Under the pieces are notes generated by a model that saw only the letters and a program-made list of their open reading frames with translations, was not told where the DNA came from and made no database searches. Shown one piece after another: positions 40,055-48,076 of a stretch of 64,000 bases of DNA. The stretch covers positions 1-64,000 of the forward strand of contig NZ_JAQGNT010000040.1 in NCBI RefSeq assembly GCF_028291725.1. Reading direction: 5' to 3'. Origin of the DNA: Hydrocarboniphaga sp. (GTDB taxonomy: Bacteria > Pseudomonadota > Gammaproteobacteria > Nevskiales > Nevskiaceae). The first letter of the stretch is position 1. Every line of letters begins with the position of its first letter. Made by a program: the position numbers and the translations under genes.

Positions 40055-41860
40055 ATGAGTGATCTTTCCACCGCGCCCTCCGTGGGCTCGGACAGCAAGG
40101 CTCTGCCCGACGCGCCGCTCGCGCGCCCGCGCCGCATCGGCGCTCTGAAACAACTGCTGCCGTTCCTCTACCCGTATCGCGCGCGCATGGCCGTGGCCTT
40201 CGTGATGCTGGTTCTCGGCTCGGTGACGATGCTGATCGTGCCGCTTGCTTTCCGCGACCTGATCGACCGCGGCTTCGTCGGCGGCGCATCAGTGGACTGG
40301 CACTTTCTGGCGCTGTTCGTGATCGCGCTGTTCTGGGGCCTGACCGTCGCCGCGCGCTTTTACACCGTCAGCTGGATCGGCGAGCGCGTCACCGCCGATC
40401 TGCGCACCGCCGTTTACGGCCGCATGCTCGAGCAGTCGCCTCAGTATTTCGAAACCACGCGCACCGGCGAAGTGCTGTCGCGGCTGACCGGCGACACCAC
40501 GCTGGTGCAGACCGTGGTCGGCTCGTCGATCTCGATGGGCCTGCGCAGCTTCTTCCAGTTCATCGGCGGCCTGGTGATGCTGGCGGTGACCAGCTTCAAG
40601 CTGTTCGCGGTGACCGTGGTGCTGCTGCTGGTCGTGGTCGCGCCGCTGGTCTGGGTCGGCCGCCGCGTGCGCAAGCTGTCGCGCGAATCGCAGGACCGCG
40701 TTGCGGATTCCTCGGCGATGGCCGGCGAGATTCTCAACGCGATGCCGACAGTGCAGGCCTTCACCCAGGAGCCTGCGGAGGCCAGGCGCTTCGACACCAC
40801 CGTCGAAAACAGCTTCGACTCGGCGATCCGCCGCACCCGGGTTCGCGCGGCGATGACCGCCGGCATCATCGGCGGCGTGTTCGGCGCGATCGTGTTCGTG
40901 CTGTGGCTCGGCGCCAAGGCGGTGACGGCCGGCACGATGACCGCAGGCGAGCTTGCGTCCTTCGTGCTGTACGCGGTGTTCGCGGCCGGCGGCGTCGGTG
41001 TGCTGGCCGAAGTCTGGGGCGACGTGATGCGCGCCGCCGGTGCAACCGAGCGGCTGATGGAGCTGCTCGCCGCCCAGCCGATGATCGCCGCGCCGGCGCA
41101 GCCGAAACATCTGCCGCTGGTGCGCCAGGCGCGGCTGCAGTTCGACAACATCAGCTTCCGCTATCCCTCGCGGCCGACGCAGCTCGCGCTCGACGGCATT
41201 TCGCTGCAGGTGGGCGAAGGCGAGACCGTAGCGCTGGTCGGGCCCAGCGGCGCCGGTAAGACCACGCTGTTCCAGCTGATGCTGCGCTTCTACGACGTCG
41301 GTGAAGGCGCGCTGCGCTTCGACGGCATCGACGTCCGCGATCTCGACCCGCGCGAACTGCGTGCGCAGATCAGCCTGGTGTCGCAGGAGCCGGTGATCTT
41401 CTCGGCGAACGCGATGGAGAACATCCGCTACGGCCGCGCCGATGCCAGCGACGAGGAAGTGATCGAAGCCGCGCGCGCCGCGCTCTGCGACGAGTTCGTC
41501 CGGCGCCTGCCCGAGGGCTACCAGACCTTCCTGGGTGAACGCGGCGTGCGCCTGTCGGGCGGCCAGCGCCAGCGCATCGCGATCGCCCGAGCGATCCTGC
41601 GCAATCCGCCGCTGCTGCTGCTGGACGAAGCCACTAGCGCGCTCGATGCCGAGAGCGAAGTGCTGGTCGGCCGCGGCCTGGAAGCGGCGATGCGCGGTCG
41701 CACGACCTTGATCATTGCGCATCGCCTGTCGACGGTGCAGCGCGCCGATCGCATCGTTGTGATCGAGCAGGGCCGCGTCGTCGAGATTGGCACGCCGGGC
41801 GAGCTGCTCAAGAGCGGTGGCCTGTATGCGCGGCTGGCGAACCTGCAGCTGGTGGCCTGA
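40055..41860 (+). CDS. ABC exporter, fused membrane and ATPase domains (MsbA/ABCB-like)
   Basis: A 601-residue half-transporter: six-helix membrane domain (about 30-330) with the QYFETTRTGEVLSRLTGDT coupling segment, then an ATPase domain with Walker A GPSGAGKTTLFQLM, Q-loop SLVSQEPVIFSANAMENI, signature LSGGQRQRIAIARAIL, Walker B LLLLDEATSALD and His-switch IIAHRLSTV. It should work as a homodimer to export a lipid or drug-like compound. The ATG at 40055 is preferred to the ATGs upstream because MSDLS gives the usual short N-terminus. A terminator follows at 41979. Confidence 0.92.
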   Translation: MSDLSTAPSVGSDSKALPDAPLARPRRIGALKQLLPFLYPYRARMAVAFVMLVLGSVTMLIVPLAFRDLIDRGFVGGASVDWHFLALFVIALFWGLTVAARFYTVSWIGERVTADLRTAVYGRMLEQSPQYFETTRTGEVLSRLTGDTTLVQTVVGSSISMGLRSFFQFIGGLVMLAVTSFKLFAVTVVLLLVVVAPLVWVGRRVRKLSRESQDRVADSSAMAGEILNAMPTVQAFTQEPAEARRFDTTVENSFDSAIRRTRVRAAMTAGIIGGVFGAIVFVLWLGAKAVTAGTMTAGELASFVLYAVFAAGGVGVLAEVWGDVMRAAGATERLMELLAAQPMIAAPAQPKHLPLVRQARLQFDNISFRYPSRPTQLALDGISLQVGEGETVALVGPSGAGKTTLFQLMLRFYDVGEGALRFDGIDVRDLDPRELRAQISLVSQEPVIFSANAMENIRYGRADASDEEVIEAARAALCDEFVRRLPEGYQTFLGERGVRLSGGQRQRIAIARAILRNPPLLLLDEATSALDAESEVLVGRGLEAAMRGRTTLIIAHRLSTVQRADRIVVIEQGRVVEIGTPGELLKSGGLYARLANLQLVA

Positions 41861-41875
41861 AGAAATTGCGGACTC

Positions 41876-41954
41876 GTAGGTCGGCAATCCTTTGCCGACG
41901 TGTGACCCCGGTTGCGCATCGAAGGTACATGTCGGCAAAGGATTGCCGACCTAC
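41876..41954. repeat. Intergenic palindrome, family C (last copy in the window)
   Basis: Full copy between the ABC exporter stop and the bidirectional terminator. No intact copy of families A, B or C is found from here to position 64,000. Confidence 0.88.
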
Positions 41955-41978
41955 GGTTGAAGCACTTATAGCCCACGA

Positions 41979-42004
41979 AAAAGGCCCGCTTTCGCGGGCC
42001 TTTT
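41979..42004. terminator. Bidirectional rho-independent terminator
   Basis: GGCCCGC, loop TTTC, GCGGGCC, flanked by A-runs and T-runs on both sides. It can end transcription of the ABC exporter (plus strand) and of the beta-propeller gene (minus strand, stop at 42026). Confidence 0.9.
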
Positions 42005-42025
42005 GCTGAATCGGACCGCGCCGCG

Positions 42026-44398
42026 TTACGGAGGCGGCGGTGCCGAGCCGCAGGGGATGCGGTTCTTATACAGCACCGACAGATCGCCGATGATGTCGGT
42101 CGGCAGCGCACGCAAGGTACAGCCGATCAAGCCGCGGAACGGGATGGCCAGGTTCAGCGCCGGGTCCGAAGGCGAGGTGCCGGTGTAGCCAGTCAGCGAG
42201 TAGTTCAGGTAGATGTTGGTCTCGCCCATATAGGTCGAATACAGCAGCGTCTGAGCATTCGCGCTGAGCTTGAGCGCATACGCATCGCCGGCACCGAAGC
42301 TGCCGCCCTGCACCGGGTCCTTGACCGGGAAATTGCGCGAGGTGGTGTTGCCGGTCACATACACGCTGCCGTCGTCGCCCAGCACCAGGCGCGCGCCGGC
42401 CTCGTTGCCGCCGGCGCCGAAGAACGTCGAGTACTGCAGGCTCTGGCCGTCCGCCGCAAGCTTGCTGATGAAGATGTCTTCACCACCGCCGTTGAAGGAC
42501 TGCAGCGCCGACGCGACCGGGAAGTTCTGCGAGTAGGTGTAGCCGGTGATATAGGCCGCACCGCTGGCATCGAGCTTGATGTCCGAGCCGAACTCCTGGC
42601 TGTTGCCGCCGAGGAAGGTCGAATACACCAGCGCATCGCCGGCCGGGCTGAACTTGGTGACGAATGCGTCCTGGTAGCCGTTCTTGGCCGGGCGCAGCGC
42701 GTTGGCGACGGGGAAGTCGTCCGACTGCGTGATGCCCGTGATGTACGCGCTGCCGGCCGCATCGACCGCCACTGAAGACGCCGCGTCGTATTGACTGCCG
42801 CCCAGATACGTCGAATAGACCAGCGCCGACCCGGCCGTGTTGATCTTGGTCAGGAAGACTTCGCCGTAATAGTAGGTGTAGGTGCTGGAATAAACATAAG
42901 GCGTCAGCGTGCTTTGGAACGCGTTGAGCGTCGGGAAATCCTGCGAGTTGGTGCTACCGGTGACGTAGGCATTGCCGCTGCTGTCGACCGCAATGCCGGC
43001 CGCGTCGTCCTCGCTGCCGCCGCCGAGCAAACCCGAATACAGCAGGCTGCTGCCGTCGGCCGCGATCTTGGCGACGAAGACGTCCTGGCCGCCCTTGAAG
43101 GCGCTGCCGAAGCTGCTGGTGACCGGGAAATTCTCGCTCGCCGTGTTGCCGGCCAGCAGGATATTGCCCTGGGCATCGAGCGCCAGCGCGGTGGCCGCGT
43201 CTTCGGAATTGCCGCCGAGATAGGTCGAATACAGCAGGCTCTTGCCATCGGCCGCGAGCTTGGCGACGAAAGCGTCGCTATAGCCGCCCTTGGTGCCCTG
43301 CAGCGGTGACACCAGCGGGAACTCGTTGGAGCGCGTGTAGCCGGCGAGCACCACGTTGCCGCTGCCATCGACCGCGATCGCGGTGACTTCGTCGTCCTGC
43401 GAGCCGCCGATGAAAGTGGTGTACAGCATCGTGTTGCCGGCCGGGTTGAGCTTGGCGACGAAAGCCTCGTACTTGATCACCGATTGCACGACCCCACCGA
43501 GCAGCGGCAGGTTCCTGGCATACGGGAGCGCTGGCGCGTAGCCGCCGATATAGGCCGAGCCATCCGCGCTGACCGCGATGCTGGTGGCCTGCAGCACGTT
43601 GATGCCGGGCACATAGAGCTTGTAGCCGAGCAGCGGATCGATCACCAGTTCATGAGCGCGGTCATACGCGCCGAGCGCGAAGCCGACCTGCTCGTTGCGC
43701 ACGCGGTAGGCGCCATCGACCTTGCGCCGCTGGCCGTCGATCTGCTGATAGACCACCGGCTTGTGCTGGATCAGATCGCCGCCGGCGGTGTTGATCACCA
43801 GGTTGCCGTCGGCGTCGACGCGCGGCGCGCCGGCGCCGCCGTCGAAGCGCAGCGCGATCACCGACGGATCGCCGTGCGGCGCGACGACGAAGTCGTACTC
43901 CATCTGCTGCTGGTCGCCGTGATAGACCAGATCGATGCCCGGATACACCGCGCTGTAGCGCACGCGGCCGTAGTGCGGCACACCGGTATGCCAGGCCGAG
44001 GCCTGGCTGCCGCTCAGGTAGTTGCTGGTGCTCGCGCTCAGCGACTCGCCGCTGATCTTGGCCTCGCGATTGCCGCCGACCAGGCGCGTGCGCAGCGTCG
44101 TGGCCTGCAGCGCGGGCGGCTTGCCGGCGGCCAGCTTGGCGCCGTCGGCGAGCGTGTACTGGAGCTGCAACTGCGGGCCCTCCGCCGTCAGCAGCAGTGA
44201 ATAGCCGGCACCGCGCGCGGCAAACGCCACCGCCGGATCGAGTTGGCCGGTATTGGCCTCGAAGTTCAGCGGCAGCCGGTTGAATTGTTCAACGGTGGAT
44301 TGATGGCGGGTTTCGCCGGCCGATGCGAGTGGCGACAGCGATATGCCGGCCACGAGCAACCCAACAGCCGCGCGAACGCGGCGTGCGTGTTTGTCCAT
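42026..44398 (-). CDS. Secreted SBBP-repeat beta-propeller protein
   Basis: A 790-residue exported protein with a signal peptide (LVAGISLSPLASA). The N-terminal 250 residues form the conserved domain common ahead of SBBP repeats (FEANTGQLDPAVAFAARGAGYSL, VYPGIDLVYHGDQQQMEYDFVV). About nine repeats of 55 residues follow, of the type YSTYLGG(S/N)..D.A..IAVDA.GN.Y..G.T.S..FP......Q....G..DAFV.KL...G..L. This is a seven-or-more-bladed beta-propeller surface protein of unknown ligand. Several repeats are nearly identical in DNA, which may allow recombination. Confidence 0.9.
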   Translation of the reverse strand: MDKHARRVRAAVGLLVAGISLSPLASAGETRHQSTVEQFNRLPLNFEANTGQLDPAVAFAARGAGYSLLLTAEGPQLQLQYTLADGAKLAAGKPPALQATTLRTRLVGGNREAKISGESLSASTSNYLSGSQASAWHTGVPHYGRVRYSAVYPGIDLVYHGDQQQMEYDFVVAPHGDPSVIALRFDGGAGAPRVDADGNLVINTAGGDLIQHKPVVYQQIDGQRRKVDGAYRVRNEQVGFALGAYDRAHELVIDPLLGYKLYVPGINVLQATSIAVSADGSAYIGGYAPALPYARNLPLLGGVVQSVIKYEAFVAKLNPAGNTMLYTTFIGGSQDDEVTAIAVDGSGNVVLAGYTRSNEFPLVSPLQGTKGGYSDAFVAKLAADGKSLLYSTYLGGNSEDAATALALDAQGNILLAGNTASENFPVTSSFGSAFKGGQDVFVAKIAADGSSLLYSGLLGGGSEDDAAGIAVDSSGNAYVTGSTNSQDFPTLNAFQSTLTPYVYSSTYTYYYGEVFLTKINTAGSALVYSTYLGGSQYDAASSVAVDAAGSAYITGITQSDDFPVANALRPAKNGYQDAFVTKFSPAGDALVYSTFLGGNSQEFGSDIKLDASGAAYITGYTYSQNFPVASALQSFNGGGEDIFISKLAADGQSLQYSTFFGAGGNEAGARLVLGDDGSVYVTGNTTSRNFPVKDPVQGGSFGAGDAYALKLSANAQTLLYSTYMGETNIYLNYSLTGYTGTSPSDPALNLAIPFRGLIGCTLRALPTDIIGDLSVLYKNRIPCGSAPPPP

Positions 44399-44556
44399 GC
44401 TTCGACTCCTCCCAAGGTCCCGATCGTTCGCCGGGGTTGGGAGCCAAGCTAGTCCCTTGGAACCTGACCCGTCATTCGGAAAAAGCTGACAGCCGACGAA
44501 CGGCGGGCAGCCTCATTACCGTGACCGCAGCTGGGAGTTCCTTGTACCGATGCCGA

Positions 44557-45318
44557 CTACAGATGCAGGCCGCACTCGGTCTTGGGCTTGCCGACCCAGC
44601 GTCCGCTGCGACCGTCGCCCGGCACCGTGCAATGGCTGCAGCCGATCGACGAATAGCCCTTGGCCACCAGCGGATGAAACGGCAGATCGTGTTCGCGGAT
44701 GTAGGCGTCGCGCTCGGCCTGACTCACGTCGATCATCGGGTTGAACTTGATGATGCCGCGGCGCACTTCGAAGATGTCCAGCTCGGCGCGGTGCTCGGTC
44801 TGCCAGCGCATCAGGCTCGACACCCAGATCTGGTACTGGCTCTTGATCTGCTCCAGCGGCTCGACCTTGTTGACCGAGCAGCAAAAGTCCGGGTCCTTGC
44901 TCCAGGTTTTCTCTTCCTGCGTGAACTGGTGCTGCCAGTCCTCGGCGCGCACGTCCGCGACGGTCAGGCCGAAGCGGTCGATCAGGTACTGGCGATATTC
45001 CAGCGTCTCCGCAAAGTGGTAGCCGGTGTCGATGAAATGCACTACCTGCTGCGGCCGAATTGTCGCGACGATGTGTAGGAAATATGCTGACGTCGCAGCG
45101 AACGACGAAGTCACCAGCACCTTGTCCGGCGCGAAGTCGGCGTACAGGCGGCGAATCCGCGCTTCGAAGTCCAGTGGCCGGTACTGCTCGTTCAGCGCCA
45201 GGATCGCGGCGGTGTCCACCAGCGGCCTGCGCAGGCCCGCACCGAACTCAGTGGAGGCGATCGGGCCGACCGACGAGGTGGGCGCCGAGGTGGGCAATGT
45301 AGCAGCGGGGGCAGACAC
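44557..45318 (-). CDS. cysH: Assimilatory adenylyl-/phosphoadenylyl-sulfate reductase CysH
   Basis: CysH reduces activated sulfate to sulfite for cysteine synthesis, with thioredoxin as donor. The 253-residue protein carries Cys146-Cys147 (FCCSVNK) and Cys227xxCys230 (IGCSHC), the four ligands of a [4Fe-4S] cluster, plus the catalytic Cys249 in KTECGLH. The cluster marks the APS-reducing branch rather than the cluster-free PAPS enzyme of enterobacteria. The start is GTG at 45318, and the N-terminal 25 residues are low-complexity Ala/Ser/Thr. It is alone here; no other sulfate-assimilation gene is adjacent. Confidence 0.94.
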   Translation of the reverse strand: MSAPAATLPTSAPTSSVGPIASTEFGAGLRRPLVDTAAILALNEQYRPLDFEARIRRLYADFAPDKVLVTSSFAATSAYFLHIVATIRPQQVVHFIDTGYHFAETLEYRQYLIDRFGLTVADVRAEDWQHQFTQEEKTWSKDPDFCCSVNKVEPLEQIKSQYQIWVSSLMRWQTEHRAELDIFEVRRGIIKFNPMIDVSQAERDAYIREHDLPFHPLVAKGYSSIGCSHCTVPGDGRSGRWVGKPKTECGLHL

Positions 45319-45755
45319 GGGCTAGCCAGGTGGATGACGGACGCGCATTTTAGGGTCGTCGTCGAGCCACCACAATGAACGGGCATCAATCTGGCTATCC
45401 TTAGAATCTCGCGTTCTCAGCTTGCATCCCGGAGTTCATTGTCAATTCAGTTTTTGATTGGCATTCTTGGCCTGCGGTCCCGAGCCATGTGTTACTACGC
45501 ATGGATGCGTGGCGAGTAATCGGACGAGCAGGCAGGGAAGGCCCGGCTCTTCCAATTCCCAGTGTTGGCAAGGAACGACCGCCTTCAAAGGCCGTCATCG
45601 GATTCATCCGGTGGCGGCTTTTGTCGTTATGGGCTCGGCGCCGGGGCTCGGAACATCCAGGCCGATGCTCCACGCTCCGGCGCCGCACCAAAAAGAGTCG
45701 GCGCCGGATCTCCGAGTATCGACGCCGACCTTCGGAGCCTCCAAATGCGCATCCG
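45319..45755. other. Gene-free stretch with a decayed 21-bp-spaced GGCGCCG motif
   Basis: No intact gene is supported. Near 45,636-45,740 the motif (C/T)CGGCGCCG recurs, with TCGGCGCCGG, TCGACGCCGA and CCGGCGCCGC spaced by about 21 bp, as if a short tandem array had decayed. The stretch leads directly into the oxidoreductase remnant at 45756. Confidence 0.35.
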
Positions 45756-46115
45756 ATGCCGGCCGAACCCGAAACGCCATGGGCGCATCTCGCGGCGCCG
45801 ACGGCCGAGCGCGTCGTAGCACGCGCCGCCGAGTTCCTCGGCGGCGTCCGCGAATTTGAGATCGGCCGCAGCTTCGAGTCATCACACGATCTGGCGCGAA
45901 GGTTCAACGTGACAGCCGGATGCCTGTGGCACGTGGATCTGTCCTTGTCGCGGCTCGGGCCGATGAGACCTGCGCGCGGCTTGAGCGGCTATCGGACTCC
46001 GGTGCCGGACTTTTATCTGGGCGGCGCAGGATCGCATCCGACGCCTGGACTCTGCGGGCTTCCCGGCCGCCTGGCCAGCAGCGAAATCCTTCGTCGGATT
46101 CGCGCCGGGCTCTGA
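45756..46115 (+). pseudogene. Remnant of a phytoene-desaturase-like FAD oxidoreductase (C-terminus only)
   Basis: The frame encodes about 119 residues that align along their whole length with the C-terminus of the intact oxidoreductase at 50777-52342. RRFNVTAGCLWHVDLSLSRLG matches TRFHVPKGNVYHVDTGMSRFG, and GAGSHPTPGLCGLPGRLASSEIL matches GGSMHPSAGIAGIPGRIAAQTVL. The N-terminal 400 residues, including the FAD-binding Rossmann motif, are absent, so it cannot be functional. Identity is far below that of a recent copy, so it stems from a different, older family member. Confidence 0.8.
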
Positions 46116-46156
46116 CGCGCGCCGCGGCGTTGGGTTCGGTCAGCAAATGTCCAGTT

Positions 46157-46188
46157 CAAAAAAAGGCCCCGGCCGTGACCAAGGCTTT
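46157..46188 (-). terminator. Possible terminator of the six-helix membrane protein gene
   Basis: On the minus strand, AAAGCC..GGCCGGGGCC is followed by seven T, 24 bp beyond the stop at 46212. The stem is short and imperfect, so confidence is low. Confidence 0.35.
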
Positions 46189-46211
46189 GTGCCGGCAATC
46201 GGACCATGCGT

Positions 46212-46997
46212 TCAAGCCGGACGAAATGATTCCGCACCGGACCGCACTGAACGGCCGGCGGGCTGAGCCTCGTCCAATTTGTAACGACGCAGCAGCAGGC
46301 CAGTCGTCACGCACATTCCGATCGCAAAAACCAACACTGGAATCCAGAAGCCAATCAGTCCGTCCCAGGCGAACGGCCCTTTCTTGAAGAACACGGCAAG
46401 GCCGCCGCCCGCCCCGGTGATGGCAATCCACAAGTTCATGTAGGACGCCCAACGCGGCCACAGCGGCTGCGCCCGTTTGTCCATGAAACCCGCGATCGCC
46501 ATGCATACATACTGCAGGCTGTAGGTGGGAATCAGCGTGGACCAGACGAACCAGCAGTAGTCATTGAGCATCCGCGTGATTTCGGGGCTTACGTCTTGAC
46601 GAAAGCTGGCCGTGATCCAGGCCAGCGAAATGATCTGGAAGAAGGCGACGAGGATCACCGCGCCGCCGAACTGGATCGGGGCCAGCAGCGAGGGCTTGCC
46701 CTCGATTTTCTTGATCTCTGCGGATATCACCGCGTAGAACGGCAGCAGCAGCGAGGACGCAAACAGGGCGATCAGGATTCCGAAACGAATTCTCGTCAGG
46801 TCTCCGGCAAAGAAGGCGGCAAGTTCCTGCGCGCTCCAGGCCGGGGACGGCGGCGGCACAAAGCCCGCGATCAGTGCGAAACCGATGAAGAAACCGACGA
46901 CTCCAATCGGCCAGCACCAGATGCAGCTCATCCACAGCCATTTCTTGACGGCGTCGTGCCGCTGCTGGCGATCGATCTCGATGCTGTTCTCATTCAT
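46212..46997 (-). CDS. Six-helix inner-membrane protein of unknown function
   Basis: A 261-residue protein with six predicted membrane helices (about 22-47, 71-92, 106-131, 147-171, 184-204, 213-236), cytosolic polar ends and many Trp and Phe residues. I recognise no family. The ATG at 46997 follows GAGGAGAG. It has its own promoter carrying the same operator (47025-47040) as the FAD-oxidoreductase promoter at 50610-50656, so it most likely belongs to the same regulon as the cluster to its right and may help move or handle the hydrophobic substrate. Confidence 0.75.
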   Translation of the reverse strand: MNENSIEIDRQQRHDAVKKWLWMSCIWCWPIGVVGFFIGFALIAGFVPPPSPAWSAQELAAFFAGDLTRIRFGILIALFASSLLLPFYAVISAEIKKIEGKPSLLAPIQFGGAVILVAFFQIISLAWITASFRQDVSPEITRMLNDYCWFVWSTLIPTYSLQYVCMAIAGFMDKRAQPLWPRWASYMNLWIAITGAGGGLAVFFKKGPFAWDGLIGFWIPVLVFAIGMCVTTGLLLRRYKLDEAQPAGRSVRSGAESFRPA

Positions 46998-47024
46998 GGT
47001 CTTTCTCTCCTCTCGGGAACCGCA

Positions 47025-47040
47025 CTTAGAACATGTTCCA
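47025..47040. promoter_or_regulatory. KstR-like operator CTTAGAACATGTTCCA
   Basis: The 14 bases CTTAGAACATGTTC are identical to the operator at 50639-50656, and the site fits TnnAACnnGTTnnA at 47027-47040. It lies just downstream of the -10 box of the minus-strand gene starting at 46997, a repressor position. Confidence 0.7.
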
Positions 47041-47043
47041 TTT

Positions 47044-47072
47044 ACTCTAACGGACTCGGCGTTTCGAGACAA
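47044..47072 (-). promoter_or_regulatory. Sigma-70-type promoter of the six-helix membrane protein gene
   Basis: Read on the minus strand: TTGTCT (-35, 47072-47067), 17-bp spacer, TAGAGT (-10, 47049-47044). The operator starts four bases later. The design copies that of the promoter at 50610-50638. Confidence 0.6.
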
Positions 47073-47255
47073 GTTGGCGTAGAACGCGAAAAGCCCGTGT
47101 TATAGCTGCGGATTTTCGGGTCCTTCGGTATTCTGCCGCGCGTTCAAGGAAATGCACGGCATGTCGCCGCGAGTCTTTCGCGATCACATAGCACCGAATC
47201 AAATTGGCGACCGGCATCTTTGCTAAACCATGGCCTCAAGCAAACAGTGCGGTGA
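47073..47255. other. No feature recognised
   Basis: No supported gene. A stop codon at 47253-47255 closes the frame of the Rieske remnant on its 5' side. The short frames on both strands here show no recognisable protein. Confidence 0.4.
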
Positions 47256-47288
47256 ACACCGAGTGGTTCCAGTGGTGCCAATACCGGC

Positions 47289-47742
47289 TCCGGTCTCTCG
47301 GCGGTTTCGGTCGATCTGGCGCCGACCTTCGAATTCGAGGACACACCCGGTGGTTTCCGCTATGCCGCGGTGCGCAAGGTGCCCGAAGGTAGGCGTTACA
47401 TTCGCTTGACCGAATACGTGGCGCCTTTCGCGACTTTCATCCCTTTCGACCAGGGTCACGTGCTGCTCTCGGTGCCGATGGATGATTACCAGACGGCGCT
47501 CTGTGGCTGAGAGTCAAGGAGTGCTCGCGGACCGCTCGCAGGAGTTTCTCAGCGCCAGCGATCGCGCGGTCGTGCGCCTGCGGCGTCTGCTCGTTGATGC
47601 GGCCAAGGACTACCAGAGTGGCCGTACACCGCGAATGGCGATTCACGCCGACATTCCCTATTCCCAGGTCCGCGCCGCGGGCAAGATCGTTTCACCCGAG
47701 GTCCATTGGCGCGACGTGGTGAGAACGGTCGATTGGGCTTGA
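47289..47742 (+). pseudogene. Remnant of a phthalate-type Rieske oxygenase
   Basis: Two pieces in different frames encode the C-terminal half of a Rieske non-haem oxygenase alpha subunit of the phthalate 4,5-dioxygenase group. Piece one (47289-47510) reads PTFEFEDTPGGFRYAAVRK, then YIRLTEYVAPFATFIP and VPMDDYQT before a stop. Piece two (47509-47742) reads ESQGVLADRSQEFLSASDRA, then RLRRLLVDAAKDY, the usual C-terminal tail. The segment that normally joins them is deleted and the frame shifts. The Rieske cluster domain and iron ligands are missing. It is a different subfamily from the intact Rieske enzyme at 57995. Confidence 0.8.
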
Positions 47743-47822
47743 TCTGAGCGGTGCGTGAAGTGCCCGCACCGGCGGGCGCCGACTCGCGAATGCGCAGCCA
47801 GTGCGCAGGGCGCCGCGTTGTC

Positions 47823-47847
47823 GATCTCCCAAGCCCGACAGGCTGCC
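47823..47847. repeat. Decayed arm of the family D inverted repeat
   Basis: GATCTCCCAAGCCCGACAGG..CTGCC matches, with one or two changes, the outer 25 bases of the arm at 25518-25545 read in inverse. Only one arm is left. It is the only trace of the intergenic repeat families to the right of 42 kb. The bases from 47848 to 48076 hold no gene I can support. Confidence 0.55.
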
Positions 47848-48076
47848 AGGCTCAGTCCTGCCGTCAAATGGGCAATCGTCGAAACCGACGAGGAAATGAA
47901 TCTGGCGCGACCGTCACAATCTTCCCCACTAAATAACCTAAATAACATCGTGCCCGCCTGATGTGCATGCGTTACCGGCACGCCGCGTCCGCATGGCGGC
48001 GTTTCGTTCGGCGGGTGGGGGAAAAGATATCGGGGCCCCGCCAAGGCGGCTCCGAGTGATCATCAATGGGGGAATC

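Noticed and set aside
45489-45755. Upstream 89 codons in frame with the oxidoreductase remnant
   Set aside because: The translation is Arg/Ser-rich and has no similarity to the intact enzyme at 50777. The alignment starts only near the ATG at 45756.
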